7,061 nucleotides of DNA. It comes from Bulleidia sp. Lineage in GTDB: Bacteria; Bacillota_I; Bacilli_A; Erysipelotrichales; Erysipelotrichaceae. This document shows, one piece after another, positions 1-5,024 of the stretch; the stretch's first letter is position 1; the number at the start of each line of letters is the position of its first letter. The notes beneath the pieces were generated by a model. It was not told where the DNA came from and searched no databases. It worked only from the letters and a program-made list of their open reading frames with translations. Made by a program: the position numbers and the translations under genes. The stretch lies in the NCBI GenBank assembly GCA_016293365.1, contig JAEDEK010000097.1:1-7061 (forward strand), written 5' to 3'.

Positions 1-16
1 TTACTACATCTGTCAT
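1..16 (-). CDS. 5' end of a T-box-regulated gene (partial)
   Basis: Only the first five codons (M-T-D-V-V) are inside the window; the gene continues off the left edge. The start is supported by a strong Shine-Dalgarno sequence, AAGGGGAGG, 8 bases upstream at 25-33. It lies directly downstream of a T-box leader that appears specific for tRNA-Asn. It is therefore likely an asparagine-related gene, such as asparaginyl-tRNA synthetase, asparagine synthetase or a transporter. Five residues cannot separate these, so no symbol is given. Confidence 0.7.
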
Positions 17-59
17 ATCTTTTTCCTCCCCTTACAGAATCTATATGTAGTACCAAAAC

Positions 60-103
60 AAAAAGCACTGCATGGACTCCTCCCTTACACAACAGGACGG
101 AGT
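60..103 (-). terminator. T-box intrinsic terminator
   Basis: On the minus strand ACTCCGTCCT (103-94) pairs with AGGGAGGAGT (85-76), with one mismatch and an 8-base loop. A T run begins at 64 (TTTTT). It follows the T-box antiterminator by a few bases, as expected for the terminator that forms when the tRNA is charged. Confidence 0.85.
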
Positions 104-310
104 ATTCCGCGGTGCCACCTGTCTTGCTCAATAGCCACTTGGTGGAACTTTTACGTTCCTGTCCCTTTAACGCTGGACATGCGTCTTGCCTACTAGTTTC
201 CGTTGGGCTTGCGACTGATAAAGTGTTTTCCAGATGGATCAGTACTGCTTCTCACCATACGCAGCTCTCTTTACCTGAAGGTCATCCTTCCCTCTTCGTC
301 TTCGTCTTTG
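60..310 (-). ncRNA. T-box riboswitch leader, probably tRNA-Asn specific
   Basis: The minus strand carries the T-box signature AGGTGGCACCGCGG (120-107). Upstream is a Stem I with the conserved distal part AGAGAG...GGTGAGAAGCAG (270-245, CTGC/GCAG closing the loop). Two helices, CAGGT/ATCTG (277-273 with 235-231) and GATGA/TTATC (286-282 with 221-217), enclose a specifier loop GAA-AAC-ACT (230-222). The codon after the GAA motif is AAC (Asn), followed by the usual purine. The antiterminator bulge TGGC would pair with discriminator base G73, which tRNA-Asn carries. A Stem III hairpin GGAAC/GTTCC lies at 159-144. Known T-box logic: uncharged tRNA stabilises the antiterminator and lets the downstream gene be transcribed. 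CAC (His) is a rival reading of the loop, but His tRNA has C73 and would not match TGGC. Confidence 0.93.
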
Positions 311-324
311 AAAATATGGTCACA

Positions 325-353
325 ATCTTACATTCTGTTGAAACTTTTTGCAA
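325..353 (-). promoter_or_regulatory. Promoter of the T-box transcript
   Basis: On the minus strand a -35-like TTGCAA (353-348) and a -10-like TAAGAT (330-325) are separated by exactly 17 bases. Transcription would begin near 318, just upstream of T-box Stem I. Each hexamer is only a partial match to the sigma-A consensus; spacing and position are the main support. Confidence 0.55.
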
Positions 354-474
354 GCGTAAAATTAAGATTTTTCAATCTTTTTCCATTTTTAAATGCGTTT
401 TTTGCAAAATAATTTCTATTTTTCTTCATTTTTTCGATTTTTATATGCCTTTTCTCGAATTTTTTATATAAATC

Positions 475-504
475 AAAAAAAAGAATCATTTTTCAGATTC
501 TTTT
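475..504 (-). terminator. Intrinsic terminator of the trk operon
   Basis: On the minus strand AAAGAATC (503-496 region) pairs with GATTCTT (487-481) and is followed by a run of T residues (482-475). The trkH stop codon TGA (495-493) lies in the hairpin loop and the upstream arm is made of the last trkH codons. The spacer between the operon and the next promoter is therefore very short. Confidence 0.85.
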
Positions 505-1968
505 AGAAATGCAGTTTCTGAAGAACCTTGCAGAACTCTGTATTGCTCTGCATAGTCCCACAATAACAATAAAGATTTCCAGTCTGCCTAAGATCATACC
601 TGCCATTTCAATTAACAACACAGCACTTCCTGTAACAGGACCTGTCAGCCCGATTGATAGACCAACCGTTCCAAGAGATGAAGCAAATTCAAACATCGCT
701 TCATCCAGTGAACAATGGCAGGCAAGTGTCAGTGCCATTGTTCCGCATATGTATATAAACAGATAACATCCGATAAATCCGACTGTATCCAGACACACCT
801 CATCATCAATCCGTGTTTTTCCCTGCGCTCTGTAATAGGACGGAGATTCCACACATCTGCCTGGCTGCATCTTCTTTCTGATATTCAGACATACCATCCG
901 GATCAGAAGATAAACTCTTGTCAGTTTAATGCCACCGGCAGTAGAACCAAGCCCTCCACCCACAAGCATTAACAGAATCAGCATTCCTCTTGCAAAAGAA
1001 GGCCAGTTTGCATAGGACATCGTCGCATAACCACTTGTGGATAAAGCGGAAGCAGTATTGAAGAAAGCATGGCGGAAGGCATCCTGTACAGGCATGATCG
1101 AAAGTAAGGAGCAACCTGTCAAAAGAATGGATATCGCAAGCAGAATAAACATGAATCTTACTTCACTGACCTGAATCACACGCTTCCATTTACCTTTGAC
1201 AGCCAATAACAGCACCGCAAAGTTTGTCGTTCCAAGAAGCATGAGAACAACCGTCACACACTCAATCGCAAAGCTGTTGTATTCTCCGATACTGTTGAGT
1301 TTTGTGGAAAATCCTCCCGTTGATAACGAACACATCGCATGACATATTCCATCAAATACCGGCATCCCGGCAATTGCATATGCGATTGTTCCTGCGCCAA
1401 GAAAACAAAGATACATCAGAAGAATCATTCTTGCGGTTCTGCCAAGATTTGGCATCAGCTTATCCGGATGTCCTTCAGCATTGAAAAGATCCATGGAATA
1501 TCTGTCATTGACAAGCATGATAATCATCATGATAAATCCAAGTCCACCGCAATACTGCATGAAACTGCGGTAAAACAGGAATATCTTTGATGTTATGCTG
1601 ACATCCATGACAGAAAGACCCGTCGTAGTCCATCCGCTGACCGATTCAAACAAAGACTGAATCACATTCAACTGTCCACTGATCAGAAACGGAAACGCAC
1701 CAATGGCAATTCCCCAAAGCCACGTAAACAATACAATACGCATGCTTTTTCTCTGTCCTGCAGATCTAGGTGAATCACTTTCCTTTTCCACGAACAGCAC
1801 ACACGTCAACCATCCGCCAGCAATTGAAATCACAGATGGTATCACAAATGACAGTGCGTAATGCATTTCCTGTGGATAAAAGATAAGGATGCATACAGGC
1901 ATGAATACAAGAATACCGATCAGAATCATCAGTTGCCCGCATACATTTCCTTTTCGAATCCGTTTCAT
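493..1968 (-). CDS. trkH: TrkH-type potassium uptake membrane subunit
   Basis: Membrane subunit of a Trk/Ktr K+ uptake system, 491 residues, the usual TrkH length. It should form the K+ pathway in the cytoplasmic membrane, gated by the cytosolic TrkA-type proteins encoded just upstream. All four selectivity-filter P-loops are visible: SGWTTTGLS (TTTG at about 114-117), SLSTGGFST (about 214-222), ALSTSGYAT (about 308-316) and SSLGTVGLS (about 430-438). The glycine-rich intramembrane loop GGGLGSTAGG (337-346) and the conserved GRLEIF near the C-terminus are also present, among many hydrophobic helices. The ATG at 1968 is preferred: it lies 1 base after the trkA stop, with GGTG 6 bases upstream, implying coupled translation. 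An in-frame GTG at 1977 would add three residues. It is the last gene of the operon. Confidence 0.95.
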   Translation of the reverse strand: MKRIRKGNVCGQLMILIGILVFMPVCILIFYPQEMHYALSFVIPSVISIAGGWLTCVLFVEKESDSPRSAGQRKSMRIVLFTWLWGIAIGAFPFLISGQLNVIQSLFESVSGWTTTGLSVMDVSITSKIFLFYRSFMQYCGGLGFIMMIIMLVNDRYSMDLFNAEGHPDKLMPNLGRTARMILLMYLCFLGAGTIAYAIAGMPVFDGICHAMCSLSTGGFSTKLNSIGEYNSFAIECVTVVLMLLGTTNFAVLLLAVKGKWKRVIQVSEVRFMFILLAISILLTGCSLLSIMPVQDAFRHAFFNTASALSTSGYATMSYANWPSFARGMLILLMLVGGGLGSTAGGIKLTRVYLLIRMVCLNIRKKMQPGRCVESPSYYRAQGKTRIDDEVCLDTVGFIGCYLFIYICGTMALTLACHCSLDEAMFEFASSLGTVGLSIGLTGPVTGSAVLLIEMAGMILGRLEIFIVIVGLCRAIQSSARFFRNCISKRI

Positions 1969-1969
1969 C

Positions 1970-2638
1970 TCATGCACCGCCCTTCAGCTCAAGTGCAGCT
2001 ATCTTTTCCTGTCCGTTGGCACAGATCAGAACAAGGATATCCCCTGCCTGTATTCTTGTATCGCCGCGGGGAATCAGCGTCTGTTCCTGACGCAGAATAC
2101 AGCCGATAATCACTTCTTTAGGCAGATCAATCTGCCAGATCTGCTTTGAAACAGATGGATCATTCGCTGCAATTTTCACTTCCGCAATATGGATTCTACC
2201 CTCTGAAATCGGGATGACATTGGTCATTTCTTCCATAAATGCCTGCTGTTCGATGATATCTGTTACAGCAGATATTGTGCATATGACTCTGTCCACACCC
2301 ATGGAATAGAAGAAATCCATCTTTTTCGGATCACTCAGAAGCGATATTGTACGCTTTACGCCAAACCTCTTTTTGCACAGCTGACAGATCACAAGATTAT
2401 CTTCATCTTTGGATGTCAAAGCTATCGCAATATCAGCTGAAAAAGCTTCCGCATCTTCGAGAACATAAGGTTTTGTTCCATCTCCTAAGATCACCATCCC
2501 ATTACCGCTGTCCGCAAGCATCCGACAGTCTTCATCAGAAGCATTGATAATTGTCACACAGCATCCTTTGTCACTCAAAGACTGGCTTAATGCACGGGCC
2601 TTGCTGCGACCACCGATCAGAAGAACATTCTTTTTCAT
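1970..2638 (-). CDS. trkA: TrkA-type K+ gating protein, RCK_N plus RCK_C, degenerate nucleotide motif
   Basis: Cytosolic regulatory subunit of the Trk system, 222 residues, the size of single-unit KtrA/TrkA proteins. Residues 1 to about 125 form an RCK_N (Rossmann) domain. Residues about 135-222 form an RCK_C domain with the expected pattern (I.LP...I.....R......PRGDT.I..GD.LVLI). The Rossmann glycine motif is degenerate: GGRSKA at 9-14 instead of GxGxxG. The residue after strand 2 is Asn32 (IINAS) rather than the usual Asp/Glu, so this subunit may bind nucleotide poorly or bind a different ligand. The ATG at 2638 is chosen because AAAGAGGTG lies 6 bases upstream and ATGA overlaps the stop of the preceding gene. 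The reading frame extends upstream to 2716, but that part overlaps the upstream gene and has no domain match. Confidence 0.93.
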   Translation of the reverse strand: MKKNVLLIGGRSKARALSQSLSDKGCCVTIINASDEDCRMLADSGNGMVILGDGTKPYVLEDAEAFSADIAIALTSKDEDNLVICQLCKKRFGVKRTISLLSDPKKMDFFYSMGVDRVICTISAVTDIIEQQAFMEEMTNVIPISEGRIHIAEVKIAANDPSVSKQIWQIDLPKEVIIGCILRQEQTLIPRGDTRIQAGDILVLICANGQEKIAALELKGGA

Positions 2639-3081
2639 GCATGCACCTCTTTGGAGGCTTCTGTTCCTCTGTTGAGAATCAGATCCACCTGTCTTGCGGA
2701 AAGAACAGAAGGACATATCGTTTCAATCCCGAAATCCTGATAGACACAGCTTCTTTGCGGATCGGAAAGTCTTGCAATGACCTTTCTGACATTGAACACT
2801 TCCTTAGCAAGCTGGGAAATCATGATATTGACATTGTCATTATCCGTTACTGCTATCAATGTATCTGCACGTTTCAGTTCTACAGAATCAAGAATATCCA
2901 GATCCATGCCATTTCCTTCAACACTCAGACCTCCAAAGGAAGAAGACAGCTTACGGAAGGAATCCTTATCCTTATCCACTACAACAACATCTTCACCTTC
3001 ACCATACAGTGTATCCGCAATCCCTGCGCCCAGTCTTCCGCATCCAACAACCACTGTATATGCATGTCTTTTATTCGTCAT
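2635..3081 (-). CDS. TrkA N-terminal (RCK_N-only) K+ regulatory protein
   Basis: 148 residues, consisting only of an RCK_N/TrkA_N nucleotide-binding domain. The glycine motif is intact, VVVGCGRLG (GCGRLG at 13-18), and Asp36 closes strand 2 (VVVVDKDKD), as expected for NAD(H)-type binding. The domain ends near VLSARQVDLIL and the protein stops about 15 residues later, so the RCK_C domain found in KtrA and full TrkA is absent. The downstream gene encodes a second RCK_N with an RCK_C, so the pair resembles a full-length tandem TrkA cut in two and lacking the first RCK_C. The stop overlaps the next start (ATGA), which favours equimolar synthesis. The ATG lies 1 base after the preceding stop, with AAAGGA about 11 bases upstream. 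Confidence 0.92.
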   Translation of the reverse strand: MTNKRHAYTVVVGCGRLGAGIADTLYGEGEDVVVVDKDKDSFRKLSSSFGGLSVEGNGMDLDILDSVELKRADTLIAVTDNDNVNIMISQLAKEVFNVRKVIARLSDPQRSCVYQDFGIETICPSVLSARQVDLILNRGTEASKEVHA

Positions 3082-3082
3082 A

Positions 3083-3421
3083 TCACATCCATCCTTTCAT
3101 TTCACAACCTGATTCGTCATATGCACATCGTGTGCTGCTGCAGAAAGTACCAAATCTTTCCAGATTGACACGCGATGGCTGATAGGAAGGATACAATGCA
3201 TACGCAGCTCTGAAATGACGCATTGCTCGTACATGATCCCCTTCCTTTTCCAGAACAATTCCAAGCAGATTATGCGGCTGTGGTGCATCGGGATAATGCC
3301 CCATCGCTTCACAGATCTGCTTCACACAGGAAACAAAGTCTCTTCTTTCCGCTTTTTTCCTGATATCATCACACAGTTTCTGCAGCTGCAGATTCCTGCC
3401 GTTTTCATCCATGTCCAACAT
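3083..3421 (-). CDS. Small TPR-containing protein, first gene of the trk operon
   Basis: 112-residue soluble protein with no signal peptide or membrane segment. About residues 48-82 match one tetratricopeptide repeat: a PHNLLG start, G-D in the turn, A...F..A and a closing P (HFRAAYALYPSY). The preceding region (KQICEAMGHYPDAP) resembles the second helix of an earlier, weaker repeat. TPRs usually mediate protein-protein contacts; no enzymatic motif is seen. AAAGGAGG 8 bases upstream of the ATG makes the start secure. It is separated from the next gene by 1 base and is transcribed from the operon promoter, so a regulatory or assembly role in K+ uptake is inferred from context only. Confidence 0.85.
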   Translation of the reverse strand: MLDMDENGRNLQLQKLCDDIRKKAERRDFVSCVKQICEAMGHYPDAPQPHNLLGIVLEKEGDHVRAMRHFRAAYALYPSYQPSRVNLERFGTFCSSTRCAYDESGCEMKGWM

Positions 3422-3461
3422 ACAAAAAGCCTCCTTTCAATGTGCTTCCTGATGTATTTTC

Positions 3462-3467
3462 ATTGTA
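3462..3467 (-). promoter_or_regulatory. -10 box of the trk operon promoter (TACAAT)
   Basis: TACAAT on the minus strand, about 40 bases upstream of the first operon start codon. No good -35 is found 16-18 bases upstream. Instead the proximal CTCACA repeat ends 10 bases away, the geometry of activator-dependent PhoB-type promoters. A second TACAAT at 3502-3497, with CTCACA (3525-3520) exactly 17 bases upstream, is an alternative. In that case the downstream repeat pair would overlap the transcription start. Confidence 0.5.
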
Positions 3468-3477
3468 GAATTGCAGC

Positions 3478-3525
3478 TGTGAGTGTGCTGTGAGAGATTG
3501 TATGTTCCTGTGAGAACGGTGTGAG
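3478..3525 (-). promoter_or_regulatory. Four CTCACA direct repeats, putative response-regulator operator
   Basis: Read on the plus strand, TGTGAG occurs at 3478-3483, 3489-3494, 3509-3514 and 3520-3525. All four copies are exact and in the same orientation, with starts spaced 11, 20 and 11. Two tandem pairs of one-helical-turn period match the known architecture of PhoB/PhoP/OmpR-family sites (6-7 bp half-sites repeated every 11 bp). The array is immediately upstream of the trk operon's TACAAT box. The identity of the regulator is unknown. Confidence 0.6.
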
Positions 3526-3582
3526 AATTCAATAACTCTTTGTTTCATGAATGGAAAACAGAAAATACGATCATAAACCCCA

Positions 3583-3591
3583 TGATAAAAT
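3583..3591 (+). promoter_or_regulatory. Extended -10 promoter for the GNAT gene, leaderless start
   Basis: TG-A-TAAAAT (TG at 3583-3584, hexamer 3586-3591) is an extended -10 element. The expected start point seven bases after the hexamer is 3598, the A of the ATG. No Shine-Dalgarno sequence precedes that ATG, which agrees with a leaderless mRNA. No clear -35 is seen, and extended -10 promoters can lack one. Confidence 0.5.
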
Positions 3592-3597
3592 GATCCC

Positions 3598-4029
3598 ATG
3601 AATCAGATCAGAGAAGCAGATATTCAGGACTTTTCAGGTATATATCATCTTGTATGCCTGTTAGAAGAAACACAGTTTGATAAAGATGCGATGTATGAAG
3701 TATTTCTTCATACCCTTAACAACAACACCGTTTTCGTATCCTGTGAAAACAATATCATCACAGGCTATCTTGTATTATCCATCACTTACCAGATGCATCA
3801 TTGCGGAAAAGTCGCAGAGATCATTGAATTATGTGTAGATGATGCATATCACAATCGAAAGATCGGTACAACACTTCTGCAGAAGGCACAGGAATATGCA
3901 ATTCAGCAAGGATGTGTAAACATGGATATCAAAACAAATCAGAAACGAAAAGATGCCCATCGTTTCTATGCGCGCAATGGATTTATCAATACGCATTACA
4001 CTTTCACAAAAGTCATAAAAAAGTCATGA
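3598..4029 (+). CDS. GNAT family N-acetyltransferase
   Basis: 143-residue acetyltransferase of the GNAT superfamily, expected to move an acetyl group from acetyl-CoA to an amine; the substrate cannot be read from the sequence. It begins in standard GNAT fashion (IREADIQDFSGIYHL). Motif A is ELCVDDAYHNRKIGTTLL, with the acetyl-CoA loop R87-x-x-G90; the usual final Gly/Ala of RxxGxG/A is Thr92. The C-terminal motif AHRFYARNGF (120-129) is typical. It is divergent from the trk operon and convergent with the NUDIX gene, overlapping it by 6 bases. The ATG at 3598 has no ribosome binding site, and a fitting extended -10 suggests leaderless translation. Confidence 0.9.
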   Translation: MNQIREADIQDFSGIYHLVCLLEETQFDKDAMYEVFLHTLNNNTVFVSCENNIITGYLVLSITYQMHHCGKVAEIIELCVDDAYHNRKIGTTLLQKAQEYAIQQGCVNMDIKTNQKRKDAHRFYARNGFINTHYTFTKVIKKS

Positions 4030-4056
4030 AACATCTCCCCATGACTTCATTTTTTC
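4015..4056. terminator. Bidirectional terminator between convergent genes
   Basis: AAGTCATG (4021-4028) pairs with CATGACTT (4040-4047) around an 11-base loop. An A run lies on the left (4017-4022) and a T run on the right (4050-4056), so the hairpin has a U tract in both directions. The GNAT stop (4027-4029) and the NUDIX stop (4026-4024) both fall in or beside the left arm. Confidence 0.85.
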
Positions 4057-4500
4057 TATCAGCGCTTTGACAACAGGACGGATTGGCGGAGAGATCATGG
4101 AAAGTTCAATTTCCTGCGGATCAAAGAAACGCAACTCATCCATTTCCTCTTCCTGCCTGCGTATTTCCCCATGGTATTGATGACAGAGGTAAATGATTTC
4201 GATATTCGATACCTCATCTCCATTTGGATAGATATAATGTACTTCCTTACCGGTGTTGACCATAAAGAATTCCAGCTTGTCTGCAATCAGACCCATCTCT
4301 TCCTGCAACTCTCTTTTTGCGCAATCTTCCACCTTTTCATCAATTTCCAGTGATCCACCAGAATAACCCCATAGATGATTATCTGTTCTTTTTCCCAGCA
4401 GAATCTGCCCCTGCTGATTGATGACGATAATACTTGCTGCGCATTGGATCAATGCCCGATGTCCCACATGCTTACGCAGCTCCATGATATATCCGCTCAT
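4024..4500 (-). CDS. NUDIX hydrolase
   Basis: 158-residue NUDIX pyrophosphohydrolase. The complete Nudix box runs from Gly49 to Leu71: G49-x5-E55-x7-R63-E64-L65-x-E67-E68-x-G70-L71, with all catalytic metal-binding glutamates present. Such enzymes hydrolyse nucleoside diphosphate-linked substrates (8-oxo-dGTP, ADP-ribose, nucleotide sugars); specificity cannot be told here. The N-terminus (YIMELRKHVGHRALI), directly before the first strand, is shared with a common Bacillota subgroup of about 155 residues. AAGGTG lies 7 bases upstream of the chosen ATG. It is probably the last gene of a small minus-strand operon after two tiny membrane-protein genes, and it ends in a terminator shared with the GNAT gene. 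Confidence 0.93.
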   Translation of the reverse strand: MSGYIMELRKHVGHRALIQCAASIIVINQQGQILLGKRTDNHLWGYSGGSLEIDEKVEDCAKRELQEEMGLIADKLEFFMVNTGKEVHYIYPNGDEVSNIEIIYLCHQYHGEIRRQEEEMDELRFFDPQEIELSMISPPIRPVVKALIEKMKSWGDVS

Positions 4501-4531
4501 TACAGTTCACCTTATACCAGCCCTGCAAAAG

Positions 4532-4699
4532 TCAGATCTCCCGTTTCCAGTTCAACCAGCCATTCAGAAACTGTAATGGACCACAGATCAAAAACAAGGC
4601 TCCAAGCCACTTTGTTCCATGCAGAAGATTCCCGATTCCTGCAATCAGAAAACCGATTCCCGCAAGCACATTACATACTACAAGAGTTTTCTTACCCAT
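4532..4699 (-). CDS. Small two-helix membrane protein
   Basis: 55-residue protein starting MGKKTLVVCN and ending WLNWKREI. Two hydrophobic stretches separated by a short polar turn (NLLHGTK) suggest a helical hairpin with both ends cytoplasmic: about residues 6-24 (VVCNVLAGIGFLIAGIG) and 31-47 (WLGALFLICGPLQFLNG). A near-ideal ribosome binding site, CGGAGGTG, stands 5-6 bases before the ATG and overlaps the end of the upstream broken gene, implying translational coupling. It stops 31 bases before the NUDIX start. I do not recognise the family and assign no function. Confidence 0.75.
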   Translation of the reverse strand: MGKKTLVVCNVLAGIGFLIAGIGNLLHGTKWLGALFLICGPLQFLNGWLNWKREI

Positions 4700-4701
4700 A
4701 T

Positions 4702-4881
4702 TCACCTCCGGTTTATCATCGCTACTGCACTTGAAATCACACCGATTCCAAGCAATACGATTCCTTTTTCCTCACTCAGATTTCCCATCAGACTTAACAC
4801 AACAACCGCAACACCCATTGCCAGTGTGATTGACTAAAAAATCATCACTGTCAACTCTTTCAGATGATCAGACTCCATCAT
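4702..4881 (-). pseudogene. Small membrane-protein gene interrupted by in-frame TAG
   Basis: From ATG-ATG (4881-4876) behind AAGGGGGTG (4892-4884) the frame reads MMESDHLKELTVMIF, then TAG (4836-4834). It continues without another stop as SITLAMGVAVVVLSLMGN and on to VISSAVAMINRR, ending at TGA 4704-4702. With the amber codon replaced it would be a protein of about 59 residues with two membrane helices; the TAG sits at the start of helix 1. The rest of the frame is intact, and its end carries the ribosome binding site of the next gene. No good restart site follows the TAG. The simplest reading is a recent nonsense mutation (for example from TGG or CAG) or a sequencing error. Programmed readthrough is a remote alternative. 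Confidence 0.6.
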
Positions 4882-4990
4882 CACACCCCCTTGATCCACT
4901 TTCAGTCTACAACAACTCACAGAATATTCCACCCAACTGAATCGGTTAGAATGTGTCAGTTTTTCACATGCCATTTCTGTCTGCTTCACG

Positions 4991-4996
4991 TATAAT
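4991..4996 (+). promoter_or_regulatory. -10 box (TATAAT) of the FAD-dehydrogenase gene
   Basis: A perfect TATAAT whose predicted start point, near 5003, leaves a leader of about 22 bases before the preferred ATG at 5025. No convincing -35 is found at 16-18 bases; the best TTGACA-like sequence, TTCACA (4963-4968), is 22 bases away and too far. Confidence 0.55.
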
Positions 4997-5024
4997 AGAG
5001 ATGACGAAAGTGAGCATATATTTT

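Noticed and set aside
364..379. AAGATT/AATCTT hairpin as a separate terminator
   Set aside because: Six A/T-rich base pairs in a homopolymer-rich stretch, with no gene ending next to it in either direction; the trk terminator is already at 475-504.
112..471. Plus-strand open frame over the T-box leader
   Set aside because: The region is explained by a minus-strand T-box, terminator and promoter; the predicted protein tail is only translated A+T-rich DNA.
2639..2716. N-terminal extension of the second TrkA protein to 2716
   Set aside because: It overlaps the preceding gene, adds 26 residues with no family match, and the ATG at 2638 has a strong ribosome binding site and an ATGA overlap.
2551..3168. 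Long plus-strand open frame (205 codons) opposite the two trkA genes
   Set aside because: It is antisense to two clear RCK proteins, has low-complexity non-domain content and no ribosome binding site.
4511..4520. TGGTATAAG as an extended -10 promoter for the NUDIX gene
   Set aside because: Transcription would start after the AAGGTG ribosome binding site, removing it from the mRNA; co-transcription with the upstream small genes fits better.
4834..4836. TAG in the small membrane gene as a pyrrolysine codon
   Set aside because: No pyrrolysine machinery is visible, the protein is a tiny membrane peptide, and a nonsense mutation is simpler.
4951..4969. ATGTG...CACAT inverted repeat as an operator upstream of the FAD gene
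   Set aside because: Only 5-bp arms with a 9-base spacer, not distinguishable from chance.
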